Shown: positions 16,301 through 23,161 of the stretch, piece by piece
How the letters are laid out: the number at the start of each line of letters is the position of its first letter
Position numbering within the stretch: position 1 is the first letter of the stretch
DNA from: JAFTYO01 sp045613125
Lineage (GTDB): Bacteria; Pseudomonadota; Alphaproteobacteria; RF32; CAG-239
Assembly (NCBI GenBank): GCA_045613125.1
Contig: JAZLAM010000020.1
Coordinates: 1 to 64,000 of the forward strand
Direction: 5' to 3'
DNA: 64,000 nucleotides
Made by a program: the position numbers and the translations under genes
The notes under the pieces: generated by a model
What the model saw: only the letters and a program-made list of their open reading frames with translations
The model's database searches: none
Told to the model about the DNA's origin: nothing

Positions 16301-16800
16301 GTAATGGACAGTCAAATGTGAATGTTTGCATTGAAAAGGAAGTCGGTTCTATTATTCCTGAAGAATGGGGTAAAATTATCGGCGCAGGTATTTCAGCTGT
16401 TCCGGCAGATGATGTAAATGGTACTTATGCTAAAAAGTGCTTGTGTATCAGGACTGAAAACGGAGCTGTTTCTGTTGTTTTTGACATGAACTCTACTGTT
16501 CCTACTGTAGAACAAATTCTGGGAGGTAACTTTGTAGTAGGTGATTATGATGCAACATACAACAGTGGTGTGTATACTAATGGTGAATGGGAGCCAGCAA
16601 TTGCTAAGGATTTGAGTGATCGTATTGCATATTATCAAGGTGAAACTTGTATGCGTAATATTCGTCACACTACTTTGCAACGTTGGAATTGGAGAAATGG
16701 TAATATGTCAACAGTTGTTGATGGTTATGTATTCTCAGTTTCCAACAATGGAACCATTACAATTATGTATAATGGACAATCTGTTATGCAAATGCGTTAA
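13321..16800 (+). CDS. Large repeat-containing lipoprotein, probably foreign
   Basis: 1159 residues. N-terminus MAKIKTFAAVVLCAVMFISSSC gives a lipoprotein signal with Cys22 followed by EEQ, the style of Bacteroidota lipoproteins. Three diverged repeats of about 195 residues start near residues 49, 244 and 441 (each with xLxTVxQ, a DLDLNVKFD-type strand, YEFVFNEGE and SVTYK). Two nearly identical 192-residue repeats start at 632 and 824 (NYRDVRR). A unique C-terminal domain covers about 1017-1159. There is no Shine-Dalgarno sequence before the ATG, unlike almost all neighbours; an AT-only leader is the Bacteroidota norm. Function unknown; probably surface-exposed. Transfer from a gut Bacteroidota is inference. 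Confidence 0.75.
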   Translation: MAKIKTFAAVVLCAVMFISSSCEEQMESTYVGFSEGIKSTNMKYESMEYIVKFDTIVNELFTVEQNVLGDIVEYENDQAIDVSSFFYELDLNVKFNVEPQQVYVLKKEQLSSVAMTSSNVADKVVKDSTEDDFTLTSVGCEYEFVFNEGEKVVAKSVYEKVSHMDTTFSYAEISRVSYKKSDSKLDEVKTNEDSIVHDVNFYFDVEMIIKRDTDETRTYVVRVPVERIYMEELAEAVTEIKDLEYKGKFAVRESELYTVEQYDLGYYVTTLKDKEVTRKMFKYDLDLNVKFDINPKKVTVDSPNKLTDVALKSATAGDEVKQEINQDEFTKATVERDYEFVFNEGEVVTAKSLYQYLYNKDMTFAYAEIRSVTYKRYDTSPNPNSSEDVKIYDIDLYFEVDIEGKEGANIDGKYEVVVSYQRVYEVPDTPVSETVIENVEYVGQFDTITKKLFTVRQEVNGDFVTYTQNNEEISKEHFERKLNLEAIFDIPAVVYVNSEQELADVSLTSSSKDGNKETKSSSDGFTTITRSQNYNFKFNCNENVVSATEYDRETYGDTLLIYSSIDNITYKNCNVEKNEAKSNVDSTVYDVMLYFNVNVKRHVKTTSKTHLVAVPYARVLKHVAKDTLVKKNYRDVRRKILSSTTELVSFTEYEIWSVSGEKNAKTISKVLNFGFTNPSNQTVYTTNTNYKTMSNGSVEGKETSSKDGNWTVYTQTNNYSSTADNGNKSFNNKYSYNSQKAIYTNEHYTVEFAYGNWSVNEGSSNVGSKNGETTYNGNAYEVYPYVNNVSYTYDVEDDSYSGNGQSNVNVCIEKPEEDILVAINYRDVRREILSSTTELVSFTEYEIWSVSGAKNAKTISKVLNFGFNNPSSQTVYTTNTNYKTMSNGSVEGKETSSKDGNWTVYTQTNNYSSTADNGNKSFNNKYSYNSQKAIYTNEHYTVEFDYGSWSVSEGSSNVGSKNGETTYNGNVYEVYPYVNNVSYTYDVEDDSYSGNGQSNVNVCIEKEVGSIIPEEWGKIIGAGISAVPADDVNGTYAKKCLCIRTENGAVSVVFDMNSTVPTVEQILGGNFVVGDYDATYNSGVYTNGEWEPAIAKDLSDRIAYYQGETCMRNIRHTTLQRWNWRNGNMSTVVDGYVFSVSNNGTITIMYNGQSVMQMR
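15214..15789 (+). repeat. Tandem repeat unit 1 inside the lipoprotein gene
   Basis: 576-bp in-frame unit (192 residues) beginning NYRDVRR. It is nearly identical at the nucleotide level to the following unit, with only scattered substitutions. Confidence 0.9.
15790..16338 (+). repeat. Tandem repeat unit 2 inside the lipoprotein gene
   Basis: Second unit, in the same frame, ending at NVNVCIEK where the unique C-terminal domain begins. The low divergence, synonymous sites included, implies recent duplication or gene conversion. Confidence 0.9.
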
Positions 16801-16820
16801 ATCTTTTCACATTATTAATT

Positions 16821-16847
16821 ACGGCGCCTTTACAGGCGCCGTTTTTG
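16821..16847. terminator. GC-rich terminator after the lipoprotein gene
   Basis: Stem ACGGCGCCT (16821-16829), loop TTAC, AGGCGCCGT (16834-16842), then TTTTT. Unusually GC-rich for this window. Confidence 0.8.
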
Positions 16848-16867
16848 TGTTAATAAAATTATAACAC

Positions 16868-17473
16868 TTAATCAGAGTGTTTTTTCCACTTATAAAAATA
16901 AACATAACAAAAATAGTCATTATCACAAGCATTATTACAAGCCTCTTTGATATCAGCTAATGTATAGCTTGTTTTAATCTCAAGATTATAAACGTTATCT
17001 GTAATTGTTGAGTATATAAAATTATGATCACCACTATAAGTTACAGCACTTATCGCATTATAATTAATCGGTAATGCAGTTTCCCAATGATGGGATAAAA
17101 AATCTACACAAAGATTTATACGATTACTTTCTCTAAAAGTTATTCCAAAGGCACCATAGCTTAATTGTATCTCACCACCATTAGGAAGCGTACATTTATA
17201 AGACGCATCGCACAACGCTTTATCTACTATGCCTAATTTTACTGCATTTTGATTAGATATTTCTTCATCTTCGTCAGAGTTTTTTAACAACAATTCATTC
17301 AAGCCCATCAAAATATTAGAAACAATATCTACAGTTTTATTCATTTTTTGTTTGTACATGGCTTTAGAATAACCGGCAATGCCTCCAACTGACAAGACAC
17401 CGATGATGGCCAAGACGCCAAGCATTTCTACCATACTTCTTCCGTCTTGATTGTTTTTAAATAATTTCATCAA
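16868..17473 (-). CDS. Prepilin-like protein with type IV N-terminus
   Basis: 201 residues. The N-terminus has a short charged leader ending in DG, then RSMVEMLGVLAIIGVLSVGG: a class III prepilin signal with Gly at -1, Glu at +5 and a hydrophobic alpha-1 helix, as in type IV pilins and type II secretion pseudopilins. The rest has five or more cysteines and no recognised head domain. AGGAG lies 9 bases before the ATG-ATG start. No pilus or secretion machinery genes are adjacent. Genes with this N-terminus occur as scattered families in AT-rich gut alphaproteobacteria, as far as I recall. Exported filament or surface role is inferred. Confidence 0.75.
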   Translation of the reverse strand: MMKLFKNNQDGRSMVEMLGVLAIIGVLSVGGIAGYSKAMYKQKMNKTVDIVSNILMGLNELLLKNSDEDEEISNQNAVKLGIVDKALCDASYKCTLPNGGEIQLSYGAFGITFRESNRINLCVDFLSHHWETALPINYNAISAVTYSGDHNFIYSTITDNVYNLEIKTSYTLADIKEACNNACDNDYFCYVYFYKWKKHSD

Positions 17474-17805
17474 AAAAAACTCCTAAAAATGATATTTAGT
17501 CAAATTATAAGTTTATTTTTTTTTTTGCAAGCATTAAGTGTAGAACTTAGGGAAAAAAAGGTAAAAAAGTCGTTCTTCATCACAAATCAGAGCCAAGTTT
17601 ACTTGACTCTGAAGAGTATATTTTAAGGAAAATATATTCGATCGCTTGGATACTTCGTAAATAGCATTGGCTTAGACGAGGAAAAATTAAACATTATGAG
17701 GGGTTTCAAGGACGACAGGATTTATGTCGGTATAACGAAAAGGCTCTCAAAAGAGAGCCTTTTCTATAGAAATCCCTGTTTACTGAGGATATCTATTTTA
17801 CTTAA
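17474..17805. other. Gene-free region between prepilin-like gene and fadL-type gene
   Basis: About 330 bp. It holds the upstream region of the prepilin-like gene (AT-rich with long T-runs near 17515), a hairpin CAGAGCCAAG/CTTGACTCTG at 17588-17611, and the terminator of the fadL-type gene at 17740-17761. A short frame from an ATG near 17696 lacks other support. I recognise no RNA gene here. Confidence 0.5.
17740..17761. terminator. Terminator of the fadL-type gene
   Basis: Stem AAGGCTCTC (17740-17748), loop AAAA, GAGAGCCTT (17753-17761), with TTT on the plus side and TTCGTTATACC on the minus side. It lies 44 bases past the fadL-type stop. Confidence 0.65.
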
Positions 17806-19050
17806 TTAGAATTTATAATTAAGTGATAAACCAAACAACTGAACAGAGTTAGAAAAATCTACTGAAGTTCTTGATGTGTCATTTGGTGTAATATTTTGTG
17901 TATTCATATGCGCTTTGTGAGCATAAATATAAGTATAAGACAAATCAAAACTCAATTTTTCGTTGTATTGATAGTTAAGACCTGTAGAATACCATAAGCG
18001 GTCAGAGTCCGGAATACGAGGAGTTCTGTGTTTTAAGCGAGCAGCAGCTTGATCATAAGCCAAACCTAAACGCCATTTCCATTGATTATCAATTTGATAA
18101 CTTGCACCAACGGCAAAGAAGTTTGTATCACGCCATTTTTCTTTAACTTGAGAAACTTGAGATTTTGTATCTTCTCCCATAATCGTCAAGTAATCAAAAG
18201 AACTCCAAAATACACGTTGATATTCTGCCATAACAGCCCATTTTTCACTTACTTGGTGGAAAATGCCAATTGAAGCCATTGCAGGAGTTGTTAAGTGGGC
18301 ACTGATATCTTGATTAAGCAAAATGCTAGGTGCTGAAGATTCAATTTCACCTTTTAATTTATGCTTAACTTCACTTCTGTACCCCAAACCGATACGAGTA
18401 TTATCGTTAAATTCATACAAAGCACCTAATTGATAACCGATATCAAATGTGTCACCTTCTAAACGAGTATGATATGTTCCATATACAGTATTCGTTAATT
18501 TTGCTTTCATATATTGTAATTGAGCGCCAGCCCCTATTGATAATTTATCAGTTGCTTTATATGCAAGAATCGGAGTAACCGTAACGGAGGTAACTTTTGA
18601 AGTGATACCATGGTCAGAACCTGCCCAATTTTTATCATATTTTGTTACCATACCATAAGGAACGTTCATTGTAACACCTAAAAATGTTTTTTCATCAATC
18701 TGATGTGAAAAAGCCATATTAGGAGCAACTGCAGCATGCACAATGTTGTTTATATCAGAATCTCTATGTGTTTCACCACTGTTGTCTATATATTTAACAT
18801 TTTCAGCTCTTGCTTTTGGAGCAATGTATGTCCCGCCAATGTTAAATTGAGTTCCGCTTTGTCTTGTTAAACCAGCTGCGTTAAAATAAGCATAAGAATT
18901 GTTTTCGGCACCTGCTGTTGCACCTGCAAAAGCGTTACCTTGAGCTGCGGCTGACTGTTCACGTAAATGGAAACCAGCAGCATTTGCATTGGCAGCTAAT
19001 AAAACAGTTCCCAATGCTGTTAAAGTCAAAAATTTATTCATATTATTCAT
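17806..19050 (-). CDS. FadL-family outer membrane transport protein
   Basis: 414 residues with a signal peptide (cleavage near ANANA-AGF). The mature N-terminus GFHLREQSAAAQGNAFAGATAGAENNSYAYFNAAGL is the FadL/TodX/OmpP1 hatch signature, followed by alternating beta-barrel strands and a terminal Phe (LSLNYKF) recognised by BamA. FadL proteins admit long-chain fatty acids or other hydrophobic compounds. The start is uncertain by three codons (MNNMNKF); no strong ribosome binding site is visible at either ATG. It is divergent from the aas-type gene, which would activate fatty acids, so lipid salvage is likely. Confidence 0.88.
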   Translation of the reverse strand: MNNMNKFLTLTALGTVLLAANANAAGFHLREQSAAAQGNAFAGATAGAENNSYAYFNAAGLTRQSGTQFNIGGTYIAPKARAENVKYIDNSGETHRDSDINNIVHAAVAPNMAFSHQIDEKTFLGVTMNVPYGMVTKYDKNWAGSDHGITSKVTSVTVTPILAYKATDKLSIGAGAQLQYMKAKLTNTVYGTYHTRLEGDTFDIGYQLGALYEFNDNTRIGLGYRSEVKHKLKGEIESSAPSILLNQDISAHLTTPAMASIGIFHQVSEKWAVMAEYQRVFWSSFDYLTIMGEDTKSQVSQVKEKWRDTNFFAVGASYQIDNQWKWRLGLAYDQAAARLKHRTPRIPDSDRLWYSTGLNYQYNEKLSFDLSYTYIYAHKAHMNTQNITPNDTSRTSVDFSNSVQLFGLSLNYKF

Positions 19051-19360
19051 TCACTTTTTCTGTTAATCCAAAAGTAACTTAATATGCATCAATACCTTAT
19101 TTATTGTTTATTATAATTTTGTATATTTGCGGCATATTTGAAATAAATGTACATAATATGTTACTAGGGCCTTATAGACAATAAAAAAACAAAATGCAAG
19201 TGTTAAAACCTATCCCCGTTGATAAAATTTTAAAAAATAAGTAAAAACAATATGTTATATGTAGCATTTTTTCGAGATATACACTAGACTTTTTTTTATC
19301 TTTACAAAAAACAGTTTTTTGTATACAACACAATATATGTTGTAATAATGGAGAAAAACA
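19051..19360. other. Divergent promoter region, fadL-type / aas-type
   Basis: 310 bp without a gene, very AT-rich with several A- and T-runs. It must hold the promoters of both divergent genes. The only distinct element I see is the dyad at 19324-19344. Confidence 0.6.
19324..19344. promoter_or_regulatory. Dyad TACAACA-N7-TGTTGTA
   Basis: Perfect 7-bp inverted repeat with 7-bp spacer, 17 bases before the aas-type start codon. Position and form suit a repressor operator in the lipid-salvage divergon. No regulator gene is nearby. Confidence 0.5.
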
Positions 19361-21550
19361 TTGAATAAATTTATGAGATTCTGTTTAAGAATGCTGTTTA
19401 CCTTATTTAAAAGCAGATGTAAAATTCGCTTTGATTTGAAAAAACTCCCTAAAAAGGGTGTTTATGTGTCTAACCATGTATCTTATCTAGATCCGCTATT
19501 GTTATATGCTTTTTTGCCCGGCAATCCGGTATTTGCATTAAATGGACATTTATATCGTAGAGGCTGGATTAGAAATTTAATGAAATATGCTGATACAATT
19601 CTTTTTAATCCGATTGAACCATCAGATATTAAAGAATTGATTGCAAAAGTTGACAGCAATCGTTTAGTTGTCATTTTTGCTGAAGGGCGTATTACTGAAA
19701 ATGGTGGATTGATGAAAATCTACGAGGCTCCGGGGTTGGTTGCAGATAAATCAAAAGCTCCGATTATTCCTGTGTGGATTGATGGCCCTCAATATGGGTA
19801 TTATTCAAAGACAAAAGGAAAATTACCTCATCGTCCTTTGCCTAAAATACGCATTACGATTGGTGAACCGAGACCGTTTAAGTTAAAAGATGAGTTACGT
19901 CGTCAGCGTGATCACATTAGTAATGAAGTTTATACAATTTTGCGTGATATGCAGTTTGAAATTAACTATAAACCAAATATTTCACTGTTTGCACAATTAA
20001 TGAAAACAGCTAAAGTACATTCTAAAAAAGGTTTCTTTTTTAAACGTCCGTTAGTTATTGAAGATATTAATCGCAAACCCAATTCATTTAAAGATTTGAT
20101 TATTAAATCTTTTGTCATTGGTAAATTTTTCAAAAAAAGAACTTCTCATTTTGAGCAAATTGGTTTGATGTTGCCAAATACTATCGCTGCGGTTTGCACT
20201 TTGTTTGGATTATCTGCATATGAGAGAATTCCGGTAATGCTTAACTTTTCGGTTGGGGCAAAGAATGTTATGTCTATGTGTAAAACCGCACAGGTTAGGA
20301 TGGTAATTACGTCTTTAGCGTTTGTTAGAACGGCAAAATTAGAATCGGTAATTGAAGTTTTAAAATCTAATGGTATAGAAGTCTTTTATTTAGAAAGCAT
20401 GGCTAAGAAAGTTAGTTTAATTGCTAAAATAGGAGCTTTCTTGCGTTATAAAGTTAAACGTGTCCCACATAAAGATGGTGGAAATAAAAAGGCAGTTATA
20501 TTGTTTACATCTGGTTCTGAAGGAGCTCCAAAAGCTGTTGTGTTGAGCCATGCCAATATCATATCTAATATAAAACAGTTGGCAGCGCTTGAAACACTTA
20601 ATACTACGGATTTAGTGTTTAATGCATTACCGATGTTCCATAGTTTTGGTTTGACAGTAGGTACTTTGTTCCCATTATTTGAAGGTAGTAGGTTGTTCTT
20701 GTATCCATCTCCTCTACATTATCGTATTATTGCAGAATTAGTATATGAGCTAGGTGCAACCATTATGTTTGGAACAGATACATTCTTTAGAGGATATGGC
20801 AAGATTGCTCATCCTTATGATTTCCATAATATGCGTTTTATGTATGGTGGAGCAGAAGCTGTTAAATTGGATACTCGTAATATGTGGATGGAACGTATGG
20901 GAATAAGAATGATGGAAGCTTATGGTTCTACAGAATGCTCTCCTGTTGTTACCGGAAATAATAGTGTATTTAATAGGTTTGGTTCAATAGGTAAATTATT
21001 GCCGGCTATGCAGTATAAAATAGAACCAGTTCCTGGAATTGATAAAGGTGGAGAACTATGGGTCAAAGGTCCGAATGTGATGTTAGGGTACTATATGCCT
21101 GATAATCCTGGGGTTTTGGTTCCTCCGGAAGATGGATGGTACAAAACAGGTGATGTTGTGGAAATAGATGAAATCGGTTTTGTATATATCAGGGATCGTA
21201 TTAAACGATTTGCTAAAATCGGCGGAGAGATGGTTTCTTTAACGGCTGTGATGGATATGGTTGTGAAAGCTTATGAGTGGATGGGACCGGATTTTGAATA
21301 TGGTGTTGTTGCTATTCCGCATGAAAGTAAAGGCGAACAGATAGTTTTGGTAACAAATAATAAACAAGTTAAGCAAAATGTTCTGCACGAGTATGTTAAA
21401 AACAATGGTTTATCAGAGTTGTTTATGCCACGTATAATAATGTATCGAGATACTATACCAACATTTGCAACAGGTAAAACAGATAATATTACTTTAAAAA
21501 GAGAAGTTCTTGCCGAATTGGAACAACAAGATGTTAAAAAAGCAAGTTAA
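19361..21550 (+). CDS. aas: Aas-type acyltransferase / acyl-ACP synthetase fusion
   Basis: 729 residues. Residues about 25-180 form a PlsC-type acyltransferase with the HX4D motif (H39, D44 in NHVSYLD) and VIFAEGRIT. Residues about 250-720 form an AMP-forming acyl-activating enzyme, with the P-loop TSGSEGAPK near 383 and the AYGSTE and GWYKTGDV motifs. The same order occurs in E. coli Aas, which activates fatty acids on ACP and reacylates lysophospholipids. I use the TTG at 19361, since GGAG is 8 bases upstream; the first ATG (19373) is too far from it. It lacks the long transporter domain that Aas partners with (LplT). Substrate inferred. Confidence 0.85.
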   Translation: MNKFMRFCLRMLFTLFKSRCKIRFDLKKLPKKGVYVSNHVSYLDPLLLYAFLPGNPVFALNGHLYRRGWIRNLMKYADTILFNPIEPSDIKELIAKVDSNRLVVIFAEGRITENGGLMKIYEAPGLVADKSKAPIIPVWIDGPQYGYYSKTKGKLPHRPLPKIRITIGEPRPFKLKDELRRQRDHISNEVYTILRDMQFEINYKPNISLFAQLMKTAKVHSKKGFFFKRPLVIEDINRKPNSFKDLIIKSFVIGKFFKKRTSHFEQIGLMLPNTIAAVCTLFGLSAYERIPVMLNFSVGAKNVMSMCKTAQVRMVITSLAFVRTAKLESVIEVLKSNGIEVFYLESMAKKVSLIAKIGAFLRYKVKRVPHKDGGNKKAVILFTSGSEGAPKAVVLSHANIISNIKQLAALETLNTTDLVFNALPMFHSFGLTVGTLFPLFEGSRLFLYPSPLHYRIIAELVYELGATIMFGTDTFFRGYGKIAHPYDFHNMRFMYGGAEAVKLDTRNMWMERMGIRMMEAYGSTECSPVVTGNNSVFNRFGSIGKLLPAMQYKIEPVPGIDKGGELWVKGPNVMLGYYMPDNPGVLVPPEDGWYKTGDVVEIDEIGFVYIRDRIKRFAKIGGEMVSLTAVMDMVVKAYEWMGPDFEYGVVAIPHESKGEQIVLVTNNKQVKQNVLHEYVKNNGLSELFMPRIIMYRDTIPTFATGKTDNITLKREVLAELEQQDVKKAS

Positions 21551-21569
21551 TGATGTTCTCAATCGTAAT

Positions 21570-21599
21570 AAAGCACCTCTTTAAAGGTGCTTTATTTTT
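21570..21599 (+). terminator. Terminator after aas-type gene
   Basis: Stem AAAGCACCT (21570-21578) with AGGTGCTTT (21585-21593), then ATTTTT. Confidence 0.8.
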
Positions 21600-21706
21600 A
21601 GGTGGAATCTTTAATATTGTAATATATGTTATTTTTAATTGCAAAACAGCTTTTTTTGTACTATAATACTTAATAAGTTAGTTAAAATTGCACAAAGGGT
21701 GTACCT

Positions 21707-22255
21707 ATGAAATTGTTTGTTGCGCTATTTTTATTTATACTTCCGATAACAGCTAATGCTTCTAATTGCAAGGTGGGGTGTGTGGATATGCCCACGTGTG
21801 AAGATTTGGGATATTCTAAAACTATACGTTGTGGTAATGGTAGTGATGTTGTTTTATGCCCGTTTGATTCTTCATATAAATGGTGCAAACAATATTCTTG
21901 TGAAGATGGTAAATATCGTTCATCTGCTCCTACTGGAGAGGAGGGGTGGAATTGTCCTGAGGTGAGTTATAATGGTTTAAAATGTTATAATTGTTCATGT
22001 AAGCCTTCTGATGATTGTATATATAATAGCCAAAATAGAGGATCAGGAACTTTAAGTAATAGATGCTGTAATGGTAACTATAAAAAATGTATAACTAATT
22101 GCCCAGGTAATGAAAAGTATCCAAAGAATTCTACACCGACTTATTCGGCCTGTTTAGATTGTGGCAAGACAATTATGTATATAAGTGGTTTTACATGTAA
22201 TGAAGGTTACGTAAAAAGTGATAATGGTGAGAGATGTGTAAACAAGCCATACTAA
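21707..22255 (+). CDS. Cys-rich secreted protein
   Basis: 182 residues. A signal peptide (MKLFVALFLFILPITANA, cleavage after ANA) is followed by a mature part with about 20 cysteines, many as CxxC or CxC, and glycine/asparagine-rich loops, suggesting several small disulfide-bonded modules. The segment CNEGYVKSDNGERC resembles EGF-like or growth-factor-receptor type repeats. AAAGGG precedes the ATG. No named family is recognised. Disulfide formation implies periplasmic or extracellular location. Confidence 0.7.
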   Translation: MKLFVALFLFILPITANASNCKVGCVDMPTCEDLGYSKTIRCGNGSDVVLCPFDSSYKWCKQYSCEDGKYRSSAPTGEEGWNCPEVSYNGLKCYNCSCKPSDDCIYNSQNRGSGTLSNRCCNGNYKKCITNCPGNEKYPKNSTPTYSACLDCGKTIMYISGFTCNEGYVKSDNGERCVNKPY

Positions 22256-22331
22256 CCATTTCTTCTAAAAGCATTTAACATAAGGTTTGATATATACGTA
22301 TTTATTTGTGAAAACAGGATAAAAATTGTGG

Positions 22332-22991
22332 CTATTTGTTTTGCTCAGACAACCACTGTTTAAATTCTGATAGGCTGTGTATTTCTGGAATCCATTTTAG
22401 ATTTTCCGGTAAATCGGAAGTAAACTCACATCTGTATCTGATAGGGTGTGCACCAACGTTGATAGCTGCTGCTTGGTTATATATACGATCATCGACTAAT
22501 ACTGTTTCTTCTGCTTTTAGACCATATTGCTTAAAACAAGCTTTTAACATATCTTCTTTTGCTGTATCATGCATGAATTTTCCATGTTGAACACATTCAA
22601 TAACCAAAAAATCTTTTACATCTGCTAATAGATTGTTTAAAAATCTTTTTTTTGTTTCCACATCAAAAGTTGCAGACATTGTAAATTGGCGATATCCCAT
22701 CTGATTTAGTTCTTTTAGAGTTTCGATTACATTAGGATACAAGGGGCGATTAGTAAAAAATTCAGGAGAATGGCAAAAGTCATAATCTAATTCTGTACCG
22801 AGGGTTGGATGAGTTTTGAGCTCTAGAGCACCATATTTAGGGGAAATAGGTAATACTTTAGGCAATTCTTCCCATTTTATATGACCAAACATCGGAGCAT
22901 ATTTAGGGTGTTTTGTTAAAAAGTTATAATAAGCAAAATTTAAGTTAGCTAAAACTCCGTCAACATCCCAAAATATATTTTTGATAACCAT
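22332..22991 (-). CDS. HAD-superfamily hydrolase
   Basis: About 219 residues. Motif I is FWDVDGVLAN (nucleophile D9, D11), motif II is in FTMSATF, and motif IV is VLVDDRIYN, so this is a haloacid dehalogenase-type phosphatase. The cap inserted after motif I (about 20-80) is not one I can place. I take the ATG at 22991, 6 bases after CGGAGAAAA, rather than the ATG seven codons upstream. Substrate unknown. It converges with the Cys-rich gene; divergent from metG. Confidence 0.82.
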   Translation of the reverse strand: MVIKNIFWDVDGVLANLNFAYYNFLTKHPKYAPMFGHIKWEELPKVLPISPKYGALELKTHPTLGTELDYDFCHSPEFFTNRPLYPNVIETLKELNQMGYRQFTMSATFDVETKKRFLNNLLADVKDFLVIECVQHGKFMHDTAKEDMLKACFKQYGLKAEETVLVDDRIYNQAAAINVGAHPIRYRCEFTSDLPENLKWIPEIHSLSEFKQWLSEQNK

Positions 22992-23161
22992 TTTTTTCTC
23001 CGTATAAATCATTCATTCGTTGTCTACGATATAATAAATATTTTATTAAGTAAAGAACTTAATATTTTTGTTGTATAATGTTTATAATACTTGAAGTTTT
23101 ATATTAAGTGGCGTAAAATTAACTCGAAAAATAATTTAATTAATTTAGGAGAATATATAAA

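Noticed and set aside
17690..17805. Short plus-strand frame from an ATG near 17696
   Set aside because: It runs through the terminator hairpin and into the fadL-type gene; no family, no convincing ribosome binding site.
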